Assembly: GCF_900143075.1 (NCBI RefSeq) | Contig: NZ_FRCY01000014.1 | Span: forward strand, 1 to 64,000 | DNA: 64,000 bases | Direction: 5' to 3' | Source of the DNA: Cyclobacterium lianum | Lineage (GTDB): Bacteria; Bacteroidota; Bacteroidia; Cytophagales; Cyclobacteriaceae | Shown here: positions 51,797 through 61,710 of the stretch, piece by piece | How the letters are laid out: the number at the start of each line of letters is the position of its first letter | Position numbering within the stretch: the first letter of the stretch is position 1 | Position numbers and translations under genes: made by a program | Notes under the pieces: model-generated | Told to the model about the DNA's origin: nothing | Seen by the model: the letters and a program-made list of their open reading frames with translations, nothing else | Databases searched by the model: none

Positions 51797-54646
51797 TTAT
51801 TCAGGGATAAATTCTATTCCGGTCATGATCATCAGTGCGTCACTTTCGCGGGCGTCTTCATTGGAGATTACGATGTATATATCGTGAACGCCTTCCACAT
51901 CGGAAAGGTCTACCGAAACTGGCTTTCCTGCCGCCTCTCCAAAGAAAGGTCCCTTATCGTCTTCATCTGCGGGTGGGATAATTTTAAATGGAGTCCCCAT
52001 CAATTTGCCATCCGGAGATCCCAGGCGCAGGGCTACCGTGCCTCCTATGTAATGGGACCAATACCAGAAGCGGGTGACAGCCCCAATATTTACTGAAGCC
52101 ACCCCTGTCAGGTCAATTGCTTCGAATCCAAGAAATCCGCCCTTACCTGTGATCATAAAACCCGGATCATCAGTGGATGGCGTATAGGAAATGCCGGCTT
52201 CAGATAAGCTATCAGCAGTTTCGGGTGCCAAAATGGGATAGCGCAACAAATGGAATTCGCTACCCCTAAGGCGCAGGTCCTCACTCTCAGGAACACCCTG
52301 GTCCTCATAAGACGCGCGAAACACATAGGATCCGGGTTCGGAATCGAATGTAAAAAATTTGCCCAGCCTGCTCACCGGACCGGTTAGCTCACGGGGAGTT
52401 AAGACAAATTCACCCTTAAGCGGCAGCTCCTGATTTACGCCTTTATCCTGGCCCTGGCTGAGGATATAATCAATGATCTGATTGGTTTCTGCTGCGCCCA
52501 ACATGGGATGCGGGGGCATTACAGATTCGCCCCATTTTCCCGAAACGCCTCGGACAATGCTGCTAAACAGCGTGTCTTCTGCATGTCGTCGCCCGGCATA
52601 TTTTCGAGATACCTCCCGGTAGGAGGGTCCTACCAGTTTGCTGTCGATCTGGTGGCAGGTCATGCAGTTGTATTGCTGCAGCAACGCGATCGCCTTCAGG
52701 TGCCGGATGGAGGTTCCGCCACGGGTTAGGCCTCTCTCTTCCATGCGATTCAACTCTTCCTTCTGAATGCCTGAAGGTATATACTCTGCGGTAAAGGAAA
52801 TCTCATTTTCAGGCAAGGTACCTTCTGCGGTGCTTCCATCTTCCTGATCCTCGACTTTTACTTCATACGCTATGCGCTGGTTGGGAAAAAAGAAAGACTT
52901 GTTGCCCTGTCTGATGTTGATGCTTACTTCCGGCCTGTGGTTTCCTGCCAGGATCTCAAAGGAGGTCTGGTCCATTTCTCCCCCGGAGTCACGCACTGTA
53001 AGACTGACCTCGTACCGCCCGGCACGCTCGAGGGTTATTTCAGGCTGAGCCTCATCGGAATTGATCGTTTCTCCTCCTCCAAGGGGCTGGATGACCCAGT
53101 GATAGCTTAGCTCGTCCCCATCATGATCTACCGATCCGGCGGATGACAAGCGGACCTTCAGCGGCATTCCACCTGCAGTTCGGCTTGCAGAAGCATGGGC
53201 AATCGGCTTTCTGTTTCCGGCATTGTATTTTATTCTGGACAGCCTACCCTGGCCTGCGCGGCCATATTCTACCAGGTATAAAGCACCGTCCGGTCCGAAA
53301 TCCATGTCTAGTGGTTGCTTGTGCTGCAGCCTGTTTGCAGGCATAAGCGGCCAGATGTCCGTTACTTTGCGGCGGTCCTCGTCCATCTCCAGGACCATGA
53401 TCCAGTTACGCACATAGTCAGTAACCAGCCACTTTCCTTCGAAAAAGGCAGGAAAGCGACCCGGAGTGCCCTCCCGGAAATCCGACTGCCGGAATACCGG
53501 TCCACCCACGGCAGATCTTGCTGCACTCCTTAATATGGGCCATTCCTCAGACACCCGGTAGGGATAGGCAAGCAAGGCCGGCCGGGCTGGCGGGAGGGAG
53601 TCCAGACCTGTATTGTTGGGAGAAGTATTGACGGGTATTTGCGGGTTATAGGCATCACCAAAAGCTTTGGTGGCATAATCATAACGGTTGTAGGGACGGT
53701 TTTTTCCAATAAAAAATGGCCAGCCAAAGTTACCTGCTTCCCTGGCCACATTGAATTCGTCATATCCCATGGGACCAAACTCATCGGAATCCTCTCCGGC
53801 ATCAGGGCCTACCTCCCCCCAGTGGAGAAATCCCGTCTGAGAATCTATAGATAAACGCCATGGGTTGCGGTTACCCATAACGTATATTTCAGGACGGGCT
53901 TTGGGATGATCTTTCGGAAATAGGTTTCCGGCAGGGATGGTATAGCTGCCGTCTGGCTGGGGACTGATCCGGAGAATACTCCCCCGTAAATCATTGGAAT
54001 TGCCGGCAGTCCTGCCTGAATCCTGCCCTCTGCCACCCTCGTTGGAAAAGGGCAGCGGGGCATAAGCTGTGGGCGCCGAGTCCCCGCCGACGGACAGCAG
54101 GAGATTACCATCCAGGTCCCAGCACATCCCTCCGCCAAAGTGCTCGCCATCGGGCTGCTCCCAGGGAACTTGCAACAGGATTACTTCCGTATCAGACAGC
54201 ATCTGTCCTGATCCATCCAGGGTAAAACGGCTTAACCGCATGTACTCTCCCTTATCTTCCAATGCCGAGTAATAGAGAAATAATTGCCGGTTTTCTTGAA
54301 AATCCCTATTCAGCAGGATCCCGATAAGACCCGGGGCTTTTTCCGTTGCCAGGGCAACCTTTCCCAAGAGGCTTACATTCCCACCGCCTGGCGCTATCAT
54401 TTTGACCGCTCCCGTCCGCTCGATAAAATAAACATTCCCCTGCACATCAAATTCCAGCTGCAACGGCTCATCCAGCCCATCTGCAATTGTTTCGTAGGTG
54501 AACCTTGTGGGGTCAGGTGCTTCCCCGCTGCCTACATCATTGATAGGCTGCTCCGAACAGGCCTGCAAAACCAACACCATTATAAAGATGCCAAAGGTGC
54601 ATTTAGAACAGTTTATTGGGAGTTTCTGTAGATGTGCAGGGTGCAT
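51797..54646 (-). CDS. Soluble-glucose-dehydrogenase-like lipoprotein with PKD, cytochrome c and C-terminal sandwich domains
   Basis: A 949-residue lipoprotein (lipobox VLQAC near residue 29). Domain order: a PQQ-type sugar dehydrogenase/sorbosone dehydrogenase propeller (~45-480; GNRNPWRLSID, GEVGPDAGEDSDEFGPMGYD, GALYLVEYGR), a PKD domain (~490-590; VRLSSAGSVDHDGDELSYHW), a beta domain, a cytochrome c with CMTCH near residue 663, and a C-terminal carbohydrate-binding-like domain (~820-949). It probably oxidises a sugar and passes electrons to its own haem. It is the first gene of the minus-strand operon, four bases before the DUF1080 gene. Confidence 0.9.
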   Translation of the reverse strand: MHPAHLQKLPINCSKCTFGIFIMVLVLQACSEQPINDVGSGEAPDPTRFTYETIADGLDEPLQLEFDVQGNVYFIERTGAVKMIAPGGGNVSLLGKVALATEKAPGLIGILLNRDFQENRQLFLYYSALEDKGEYMRLSRFTLDGSGQMLSDTEVILLQVPWEQPDGEHFGGGMCWDLDGNLLLSVGGDSAPTAYAPLPFSNEGGRGQDSGRTAGNSNDLRGSILRISPQPDGSYTIPAGNLFPKDHPKARPEIYVMGNRNPWRLSIDSQTGFLHWGEVGPDAGEDSDEFGPMGYDEFNVAREAGNFGWPFFIGKNRPYNRYDYATKAFGDAYNPQIPVNTSPNNTGLDSLPPARPALLAYPYRVSEEWPILRSAARSAVGGPVFRQSDFREGTPGRFPAFFEGKWLVTDYVRNWIMVLEMDEDRRKVTDIWPLMPANRLQHKQPLDMDFGPDGALYLVEYGRAGQGRLSRIKYNAGNRKPIAHASASRTAGGMPLKVRLSSAGSVDHDGDELSYHWVIQPLGGGETINSDEAQPEITLERAGRYEVSLTVRDSGGEMDQTSFEILAGNHRPEVSINIRQGNKSFFFPNQRIAYEVKVEDQEDGSTAEGTLPENEISFTAEYIPSGIQKEELNRMEERGLTRGGTSIRHLKAIALLQQYNCMTCHQIDSKLVGPSYREVSRKYAGRRHAEDTLFSSIVRGVSGKWGESVMPPHPMLGAAETNQIIDYILSQGQDKGVNQELPLKGEFVLTPRELTGPVSRLGKFFTFDSEPGSYVFRASYEDQGVPESEDLRLRGSEFHLLRYPILAPETADSLSEAGISYTPSTDDPGFMITGKGGFLGFEAIDLTGVASVNIGAVTRFWYWSHYIGGTVALRLGSPDGKLMGTPFKIIPPADEDDKGPFFGEAAGKPVSVDLSDVEGVHDIYIVISNEDARESDALMIMTGIEFIPE

Positions 54647-54747
54647 TGGCTAATGGGATCTAAGAATATTACTGTATTAAAGTTAGCTAATTTGAACTTT
54701 AAGGGCTAAGAAAAATACGGAAATCAGCCCGGTCAGATTACTGTCTT

Positions 54748-55317
54748 TCAAATAATCATGGCCAGTCTATGTTTCAATTCCGGGACCACCTGCTCTTCAA
54801 ACCAGGGGTTTTTCCTTTGCCAGCGGATATTTCGGGGGGAGGGATGTACCAGCGGAAAAAATCCCGGCAGGTAATCGGTAAAATGGCGTACTGTTTCGGT
54901 AAGATTTTTCTTTGCTTCCTTTCCCAGGTAATACCGCTGGGCATACTGGCCAATCAACAGGGTCAATTGAACATCAGGCATCTGCTCCAGGATGGCTCCG
55001 TGCCAGGTGGGCGCACATTCCGGTCTGGGAGGCAGGTCTCCGCCTTGGCCTTTGCCCGGGTAGCAAAAGCCCATGGGCACGATTCCAAAAACCTCAGGAT
55101 CGTAAAAAAGTTCGGCATCCACACCCATCCAGCGCCTTAGTTCCCGCCCACTGGCATCATTCCATGGGATTCCGGTGGCATGCACTTTGGTGCCCGGAGC
55201 CTGTCCGACTACCAGTACTTTGCTCTTCCTGCTTGCCGCCAGTACCGGTCTGGGACCCAAGGGGAGATGCGCCTCGCAAAGCCTGCAATCCCTTATGGTA
55301 TCCAATAGCTGTTTCAT
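54748..55317 (-). CDS. Uracil-DNA glycosylase family protein (Fe-S type)
   Basis: A 189-residue protein. Four cysteines C11, C14, C85 and C101 match the spacing of the 4Fe-4S ligands in family 4 uracil-DNA glycosylases. Motif 1 reads VVGQAPGTKVHATGIPWND and the second catalytic motif is VHPSPRN near residue 157. It removes uracil (or a related lesion) from DNA in base-excision repair. It lies alone on the minus strand, divergent from the propeller lipoprotein at 55453. Confidence 0.92.
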   Translation of the reverse strand: MKQLLDTIRDCRLCEAHLPLGPRPVLAASRKSKVLVVGQAPGTKVHATGIPWNDASGRELRRWMGVDAELFYDPEVFGIVPMGFCYPGKGQGGDLPPRPECAPTWHGAILEQMPDVQLTLLIGQYAQRYYLGKEAKKNLTETVRHFTDYLPGFFPLVHPSPRNIRWQRKNPWFEEQVVPELKHRLAMII

Positions 55318-55452
55318 GTTAACGCAAATGTAAAGATATCTGACTAAGCAATAACCATACTGTTTTTATTCAGCAAGACAAAAAATCAATAGTACATCAA
55401 GGGCAATTTGCGATTTACCAATTAAACCATTAGGTTAGTCAAAAATTTAGTT

Positions 55453-56643
55453 ATGAAACTCCTCCCCTTACCTTGCGTTCTATTTACATTTTCGATTTTC
55501 CTTCTTGCTTTGTCCTGTCAGCAGCAGCAAAACAAACAGGAGGAGCAAACGGAGGGTACATCCCTTTCTCTGGTAATAACCGACAGCATTCGTATTGACT
55601 ATCCCGGATTACTGGACCTGATGGATGTGGATCCATCCAGGGAGCGGGTGTTACTTTACGACAGGCAGAGAGGCATTATCCTGCTGACCGATTTTGACGG
55701 TAATCACTTGCTAAGCCTGGACAAACAAGGGGATGAAAAGGGCAGCTATGGTCTGTATTTGTGGAGTACCGCTAAAATAAAGGAGGACGATCGTATTTTC
55801 CTGATTTCACAGAAAGGTTTTTTCGAATTTGATGCCCGGGGCGAGTTGGCCTACCATATGGCTTTCCAGGATGAGGTGCCCTTTTTTTCCGGTCGTGCTG
55901 CAGCAGATGCGGAATTGATCGAACATGAAGGGATTTTTTTCCAGAAAGGCCTTGTAGCCTGGGGTGAATACAACAAAACGCAAGACGAATATTATGACCA
56001 ATTCCAACTTCTGGTAAAATTTGACCCTAAAAAGAGGACAGCAGAGCGCATCATCCATCTGGAAGCAGAAAGCCCATTCAGAAGCTCTGGAAAAGCATTT
56101 GAAATTCTGGATATGAGCCCGACGTTTACGGTTTTGGATGACAAACTGCTGGTTATTGCCGGGACTGATCCGCACCTGAATGTATATGATATTCATCCTC
56201 CCCACCAGCTCCTGGAGCGTAATCCCATCGCTTACCCGAATTACCGCATAGGACAGGGAACTGAAAGGGCTGAAGCCGACCCCAAATCCATTACTGTGGA
56301 TCAATCTGCTGGCAGGACGCATACCCTTAAAGCGTTTGGGGACCATTTGCTGGCAACGGTCAGCCGGGGATTTGATGTAGCTGATAGAGAGAGGTATAAA
56401 GCAATCAGCAGCCGCGAAGAAAACAGCAGCTTCATGGAGAGCATTGCCGGAAAATATGAGCCAGCCCTGTTCCTGATGGATCATCATGGGGAAAACATCC
56501 AACAACTTCCCCTGCCGCAATCCCTGGATTACGTACAATTTTTGGTACGGGAAGGGGAGCTTTGGTGGCTATCCAGACTAAATGCTGATAAAGAAGAGGA
56601 TTTTGTAAAAATCTATAAAGTAGAAATTACGGAAACAGAGTAA
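55453..56643 (+). CDS. Six-bladed beta-propeller lipoprotein (type B-like)
   Basis: A 396-residue lipoprotein (lipobox LLALSC, Cys22, followed by a Gln-rich linker). It is a distant relative of the type B proteins at 2192 and 4943: DSIRIDYPGLLDLMDVDPSR versus their DSIQIDFLGIPVVHDIDPSS, LLTDFDGNHLLSL versus VADFEGKILAS, and a C-terminal REGELWWLSRLNADKEEDFV like RNGELWMQEKPDEEVERDY. Function unknown; probably envelope anchored. It is convergent with the outer-membrane barrel gene and has its own 135-bp upstream region. Confidence 0.82.
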   Translation: MKLLPLPCVLFTFSIFLLALSCQQQQNKQEEQTEGTSLSLVITDSIRIDYPGLLDLMDVDPSRERVLLYDRQRGIILLTDFDGNHLLSLDKQGDEKGSYGLYLWSTAKIKEDDRIFLISQKGFFEFDARGELAYHMAFQDEVPFFSGRAAADAELIEHEGIFFQKGLVAWGEYNKTQDEYYDQFQLLVKFDPKKRTAERIIHLEAESPFRSSGKAFEILDMSPTFTVLDDKLLVIAGTDPHLNVYDIHPPHQLLERNPIAYPNYRIGQGTERAEADPKSITVDQSAGRTHTLKAFGDHLLATVSRGFDVADRERYKAISSREENSSFMESIAGKYEPALFLMDHHGENIQQLPLPQSLDYVQFLVREGELWWLSRLNADKEEDFVKIYKVEITETE

Positions 56644-56715
56644 GCCCGTCGTGCATGCCCCAGCTATCCGGATGCTCATTCAATGGTATTGACCCGTACC
56701 TAAATGCTCCTCCGA

Positions 56716-59469
56716 TTACAGTGCCATATCATAACCCCCAAATCTCCTCAGGTTATAGGTTATGGAGAGCATAAAAAACTGGCGCAAGACCTGGGTTCTT
56801 TCGTCTTCTATATACACATCGGTTACATTCCGGTCTATGCTCACGTTTTGGTTCAGCAGGTCGAATACCGTTAGCTTGATTTCAGTTTTATTGCTTGGGG
56901 GAATGCGGTATCCCAAATCCAGGTTTACGAGCATGATACTTCTGTCAAAGCCTTCGCCCAAACCGGAATACACCTGGTGATTCACGCTAGTTCCCATAAA
57001 AATCCCTCCGAGAAAATTCCAAAACAGGTCCGCACGGGTACGGTGCGTGTAATAGTTGTTGTCCAGGTCTTCCTGCAAACTGCTGCGGACTGTGTTGAAA
57101 CCACCCCTGCTGGATAGGTTGAAATCAACCCGTTCATTGATATTGCTGCTCAGGTTGATCCCCTGACTAAAGGTAGTATTGGTATTGAAATTTTCCTGAC
57201 CATTGATGATGCCCGGGCGGTTGCGTACGGTATAGGAGGAATTGATATTCAGGTTACTTTTCATGAATTTTAACGGGAATCCATAACTTCCATATAGTCT
57301 GAATACATAATAATTGTCCAGGTTCACCGGACGGGTATATTGACCGCCCTGATTCAGGAGCACATCATTCTGGATCAGTGTGTCTTTTGCGGCAACGAAG
57401 GTTTCGTTTCCGATGTAATTGTTCCGGATATTGCCGTAAAGAAAAAACATGAGCGAGCGGTTGGTTTCCGGATTGATCTTCCGGAACCGGGTAAACAGCC
57501 GGTGGCTGTACTCCTGCACCAGGTCCGGGTTGCCATTGGAAATCTGCAGGGGATTGGAATTGCTGATTACATCCTGCAACTGCCGGATGGAGGGAGCATC
57601 AGTATCCGTATTGTAATCCACCCGCATATTGCTAAACTCGCCCAAATCATAATTGACGACTAATCTTGGCAGTATGTTGGAAAAATTTCTTTTGGTGTTT
57701 TCGAATCCCGGAAACAAACGGTCGCTGTCGATAAGGGCCGACTCATAACTTACTGTACTGTAAAGGGATAATTTTTCAGAATTGTAACTGTATCCCAATC
57801 GCCCCCTATGGGTCATGTATTGGTTTTCGAAGCGATTGCTCAATGCGCTGTCCAGCCGGATCATGTCCGTCTCTGCATCCTGGACCTCTACCACCTGATC
57901 CGTATCAGAGGCATTGTTAGACAGGCGGTATCCGATCCTCAAACGGGACCGCTCACTGATCGGCTCGAAATAACTCACTCCGCTGCTGTAGTAAAAACTG
58001 GAGTAGATATTATCCCTGAACTGAATCAGGGAGTCGATGTTTCCTGTTTGATAGTTTTCGTTTACCGCTACCAGATCGGAATTGCTGTCGCTATCGTAGG
58101 TACTGGTATACACATAGGTAGACAATGCCCTGCCCTCTTTGGTAAAATTGTACCTGTAGTTCAGCGAATTCCTAAAGTTCAGCGACTGCCGCTCTGAGGT
58201 CGTTGTATTGATATTGCTGCTGATAGGAGTATTGGCGTCAAACAGGTTTCGGGCATCCCGGATATTGGTGGACTTTCTGTAGTCCAGCCCGATTCTCGGC
58301 CTGAGGATAAGCGCATGCCGCTCATTGATATTGTAATCAATCCGGGCACTCATACGGTGACTTTGGGTCCGGGTCTGGTTGTTTCGGTCCTCTTCGTAAA
58401 TCTGCAAGCTGTCATTAGGCAGGATATATTCCCTTGACGAACTGCGGTTGAGTACATTGTCCCGGTCATTAAACAAGTAATTACCGGTCACCTTTAGTTT
58501 CTCATCCTGGTACTCATCGGAAAAATTGACACCTATCGCATTCGTGTTGGTGATACCGGGCAACTCACCCACAGCCAGCTCGTTTCCGCCCCTGCGGCTG
58601 TCATCCCCTTCTATATTGCCCAATTCATCTTCCCCAAAATTCTGCTGGTTGATATTATTGCTCAACCCGAGTATGGAAAGGCGCTGTGCTTCATTGAAGA
58701 AGTTCATGTTTCCGCCAGCGATATAGTTGTTGTCTGTACCATATCCACCATAAAATTTCCCAAAACGGCCGGCGCGCATACCGGGCTTGGTGATGATGTT
58801 GATGGTTTTGGTAGTCTCCCCATCATCAAAGCCCGTTAACCGGGCCTCATCACTCCTCTGGTCGAGAAACTCAATTTTGAGCACTACCTGTGCCGGAAGG
58901 TTTTTCAGGGCTGCGGCCGGGTTGTCTCCAAAAAAGGGCCTTCCGTCCACCAGGACTTCCATCACTTCCTCTCCCTGTACCTCAATCACCCCATTCTGAA
59001 TCACCACCCCGGGCATTTTACGAACCAGTTCGTCTGCATCCGCCTGGGGCCGGGTTTTGAACGCATTGGCATTGAAAGCCACTGTATCGCCGCGTACTTC
59101 CCCGGTTAGGGCATCTGCAGAAAGTTCAAAAGCCTCCATTTCCTGCCCGTCACTCAAGATTTCAAAAGTACCCAAATCATTGCCCTGCGGTGCCTTTACC
59201 AGCTCCTGGTAGGTTTGATAACCTATAAATGACAGTTCAATGAGAAATTCATTCAGCCCCGGCTTTTTGATTTGAAACTTGCCGTCGAAATCGGTATAGG
59301 AAGAGCTCAATGTCTCCCCCTGGGCATCCTTCAGAAAAACATAGGCACCAAACAGGGGCTCCTTGGTTTGGCTGTCAACAACCGTACCGGTAAAATTTTG
59401 CTGGGCAAAAAGTGAAGCCGTGTTAAAAAAGACAAATAGAAAGGTGAAAAGCGGTAAATGAAATTTCAT
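56716..59469 (-). CDS. Outer-membrane beta-barrel protein (TonB-receptor-like) with carboxypeptidase-like N-terminal domain
   Basis: A 917-residue exported protein (signal peptide ending SLFAQ). Residues ~23-110 are a CarboxypepD_reg-like domain (FTGTVVDSQTKEPLFGAYVF). A plug-like region follows (KTRPQADADELVRKMPGVVI, VLVDGRPFFGDNP). From ~400 it is an outer-membrane barrel of the OMP_b-brl_3 type. The final strand ends in aromatic residues (YNLRRFGGYDMAL). It resembles TonB-dependent receptors, but no SusD-like partner adjoins; the ligand is unknown. Confidence 0.9.
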   Translation of the reverse strand: MKFHLPLFTFLFVFFNTASLFAQQNFTGTVVDSQTKEPLFGAYVFLKDAQGETLSSSYTDFDGKFQIKKPGLNEFLIELSFIGYQTYQELVKAPQGNDLGTFEILSDGQEMEAFELSADALTGEVRGDTVAFNANAFKTRPQADADELVRKMPGVVIQNGVIEVQGEEVMEVLVDGRPFFGDNPAAALKNLPAQVVLKIEFLDQRSDEARLTGFDDGETTKTINIITKPGMRAGRFGKFYGGYGTDNNYIAGGNMNFFNEAQRLSILGLSNNINQQNFGEDELGNIEGDDSRRGGNELAVGELPGITNTNAIGVNFSDEYQDEKLKVTGNYLFNDRDNVLNRSSSREYILPNDSLQIYEEDRNNQTRTQSHRMSARIDYNINERHALILRPRIGLDYRKSTNIRDARNLFDANTPISSNINTTTSERQSLNFRNSLNYRYNFTKEGRALSTYVYTSTYDSDSNSDLVAVNENYQTGNIDSLIQFRDNIYSSFYYSSGVSYFEPISERSRLRIGYRLSNNASDTDQVVEVQDAETDMIRLDSALSNRFENQYMTHRGRLGYSYNSEKLSLYSTVSYESALIDSDRLFPGFENTKRNFSNILPRLVVNYDLGEFSNMRVDYNTDTDAPSIRQLQDVISNSNPLQISNGNPDLVQEYSHRLFTRFRKINPETNRSLMFFLYGNIRNNYIGNETFVAAKDTLIQNDVLLNQGGQYTRPVNLDNYYVFRLYGSYGFPLKFMKSNLNINSSYTVRNRPGIINGQENFNTNTTFSQGINLSSNINERVDFNLSSRGGFNTVRSSLQEDLDNNYYTHRTRADLFWNFLGGIFMGTSVNHQVYSGLGEGFDRSIMLVNLDLGYRIPPSNKTEIKLTVFDLLNQNVSIDRNVTDVYIEDERTQVLRQFFMLSITYNLRRFGGYDMAL

Positions 59470-59842
59470 GGAACGGAATTGAGCTAAACGGTATAGATAC
59501 TATCGGAATATTTTTTGGAAAAATGGCTACGAAATACTACCAAACCAAATTCAATTATGTCAGTGCTAAAATGATCCGTTTATATGGTCAATTATTACTT
59601 TGGCCGAAAGATTAGTTTTAAGAAAAATAAAAAGGAAAAAAACAAGTCTTTTTCTATGGAAGTACGGTCCTGGACCGGCCTGCACCAGTTCGGATATTTT
59701 CGCCTACACGCAGAATTTACATCTGAGCGTAAGGTCATTAAATTTGATCGGGAAAAATTCTTACAGGTGGGAGTTGCATTAAAAAAAAAGTCCTGCTACA
59801 TTTGTGACACTAAAAAAGGGGGAGGTTCCTTTTTTTGCGTAT
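59470..59842. other. 373-bp region between the barrel gene and tRNA-Gln
   Basis: AT-rich. It holds the promoter of the barrel gene on the left and the tRNA promoter (59774-59804) on the right. Open frames here (59584-59982) run through the tRNA and its terminator and are not genes. Confidence 0.7.
59774..59804 (+). promoter_or_regulatory. Bacteroidota-type promoter of tRNA-Gln
   Basis: TTG at 59774-59776 and TACATTTG (consensus TAnnTTTG) at 59797-59804, 20 bp apart: the -33/-7 elements of the primary sigma factor of Bacteroidota. The -7 box ends 38 bp before the mature tRNA. Confidence 0.75.
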
Positions 59843-59915
59843 TGGCCGATGGTGTAACTGGCAACACGTCTGATTTTGGTTCAGAAGAGTCCAGGTTCGA
59901 GCCCTGGTCGGCCAA
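59843..59915 (+). tRNA. tRNA-Gln (anticodon TTG)
   Basis: 73 nt. The acceptor stem TGGCCGA pairs with TCGGCCA (59908-59914) and the discriminator is A59915. The anticodon stem TCTGA/TCAGA encloses loop TTTTGGT with anticodon TTG; the T arm is CCAGG-TTCGAGC-CCTGG. The U1-A72 pair is typical of bacterial tRNA-Gln. CCA is not encoded. Confidence 0.95.
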
Positions 59916-59920
59916 CTACA

Positions 59921-59965
59921 AACCGGCCCAATTTGAGAGCAATCTTGAGTTGGGCCGGTTTTTTT
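59921..59965 (+). terminator. Intrinsic terminator of tRNA-Gln
   Basis: An 11-bp perfect stem, AACCGGCCCAA (59921-59931) with TTGGGCCGGTT (59950-59960), running into a tract of seven T residues. It starts five bases after the tRNA. Confidence 0.95.
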
Positions 59966-60289
59966 GTGTTGCCGCGGCCTGAGGCGCTTCATTAACCAGC
60001 GAATCGTTTTATCAGGGACATTTCTCAGGGATATGACGGTCTGAAGTTGACTCCTCTTCTGGAGAACATCAAATAGCGTACTGGTCTTCTTTTCCAGGGA
60101 TATTTTCGCTGTGGGGTTAATCGAAAATGGCGGGATTAGAGGGATGGGGGTGGGACAGGCGCTATTGGCTGTTAGCTGTTGGCTTTTGGCTGGATGGAAT
60201 AGATTGAAGGAGATTGAAAAAGATTGATTGCCCTTCGCTGTCGCTCAGGGGCAAGATTGAGGGGAGATAGAAAAAAGTAGATCGAGGAG
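59966..60289. other. Noncoding region with short AGATTGA-type repeats
   Basis: No gene seen. The part 60200-60290 repeats AGATTGA/AGATTGG-like heptamers and contains GCCCTTCGCTGTCGCTCAGG near 60231, a relative of the CTTCGACAGGCTCAGG element at 7995-8088, which is likewise flanked by AGATTG words. Confidence 0.6.
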
Positions 60290-61333
60290 TTATGGATGAG
60301 GGTTGTGTATTTTTTTGTATTCTGGACCGATTCCTTCTGGGTAGAGAAGGCCTTTGTGTCCGGGTGAGAGTAAGTGTTTGGGTTCAATATTGGCAAGAAA
60401 TCGATGTTCCATCAGCCAAATTTTTAAAATTAGTTTATTGTCTACTTCAAATCTTGTGGCGATTTGGTAAAATAAAAAAGACCGTTCGAAGCGGTTCATT
60501 CCAGCTTCCACTGCGTCCAAATATTCATCCAGAGAATTATGGTACATATAGCTGAAAAGGTAATAACATGATCGCAGATAAGGACCAAATCCAGATTCTG
60601 TTATGACAACCCTTATCAAAAACTTTATCTCATCATAAGTCAGGTCGTTTGCAAATACAATATCGTAGAAATTCCAGTTTTTTGGATTGCCTATATTTTT
60701 TATATCATCTCTTTTAGATATCCATGGATACCCATTTTCGACAAAAAATGACTGCTTGTCGAACTCAGTCATTTTTTTACCCCACCCGGATTCATCATCA
60801 ACCCAGAGTACTACTTTCCGGAAGTAGGCTTCAAATCCATCTTCTCCCCTACCTTCTGTATTTCTCTTACTAAATGTCCCGGGCTCCAAACTATACGAAA
60901 ATTTAACCCTATCCCTAATATTAAAATGCTGTTCCAGAATTCGAAAAAAGTTTTGGTGGACGAAGTCGCGGTCCATTTTATTGATCTGCTCATTTAGCGC
61001 ATTACCTTGTATTTTGTTTTGTGCTGTTAATTCCTGCATTTCCTTCATGTTTTCCCGTAGCTCCTGCTGCTGGTAGATCATTTGCCATTGCTGTCCGAGG
61101 AAGGCGATGTAGACGAACAGGACTCCGGAAAGGGAGGCTAAAAGCACTGTAAAACCATTAACAATGTCAGTGCCTTCATCGTCAAAAAATTCGTTTATTT
61201 CGGAGGGAAAAATAAGGTGTGAAATGTAAATACCTAAAGCTGCGACAGCTAGTACTATGCCGACAACAAAGAAGGTATCAATCTTCCACCTTAAACTATC
61301 AATCGATTTTTGTAATTCCTTGTCCAGATTCAT
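60290..61333 (-). CDS. Putative phage abortive-infection membrane protein (putAbiC-like)
   Basis: A 347-residue protein with two N-terminal transmembrane helices (~20-42 and ~62-82). A coiled coil follows (QQWQMIYQQQELRENMKEMQ ... LNEQINKMDRDFVHQNFFRI), then a cytoplasmic helical domain with FFRILEQHFNIRDRV and DEIKFLIRVVITESGFGPYLRSCYYLF-like segments. This two-helix/coiled-coil/FFRIL layout is that of proteins annotated as putative phage abortive infection proteins. How it would act is not known. It is a lone gene next to tRNA-Gln, a common integration site, which supports a mobile or defence origin. Confidence 0.75.
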   Translation of the reverse strand: MNLDKELQKSIDSLRWKIDTFFVVGIVLAVAALGIYISHLIFPSEINEFFDDEGTDIVNGFTVLLASLSGVLFVYIAFLGQQWQMIYQQQELRENMKEMQELTAQNKIQGNALNEQINKMDRDFVHQNFFRILEQHFNIRDRVKFSYSLEPGTFSKRNTEGRGEDGFEAYFRKVVLWVDDESGWGKKMTEFDKQSFFVENGYPWISKRDDIKNIGNPKNWNFYDIVFANDLTYDEIKFLIRVVITESGFGPYLRSCYYLFSYMYHNSLDEYLDAVEAGMNRFERSFLFYQIATRFEVDNKLILKIWLMEHRFLANIEPKHLLSPGHKGLLYPEGIGPEYKKIHNPHP

Positions 61334-61710
61334 AGGCTTTTTTTGGACAAGATAGGGAAAATTGTCTTTCTAGTATAATACCCCTAATGTAAAGTGATAC
61401 AGGTAATATTTAACCTGGGCTACCTGGATGGGTATCCGGTGTTTGGCTTTTTTGTTGTATTTTCATTGGGGAGTATAAGGCGATAATACCAAAAAAATGG
61501 TGGTGATACTTATGCAAAAGATCTAGCAAACAATTACAAAGTAAGATTTTATCTTCATTTAACCCTTAACAATTACCTAAATACCCAATACAAGCCTAAA
61601 TGCCATACAACTGGTCTGATTAACCCACTACGGTACCAGCCTCTTTAACCCTTAACACCAAGTTATGGCTTGTCCGGACTGCTCGTAAAAGGCAGGCATT
61701 GGACAAACCT
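61334..61710. other. 377-bp intergenic region
   Basis: No gene, terminator or repeat array recognised. It contains the promoter region of the minus-strand Abi-like gene and the 3' flank of the gamma-glutamyltransferase gene. Confidence 0.6.

Noticed and set aside
59584-59982. 132-codon plus-strand gene
   Set aside because: It runs through tRNA-Gln and its terminator.
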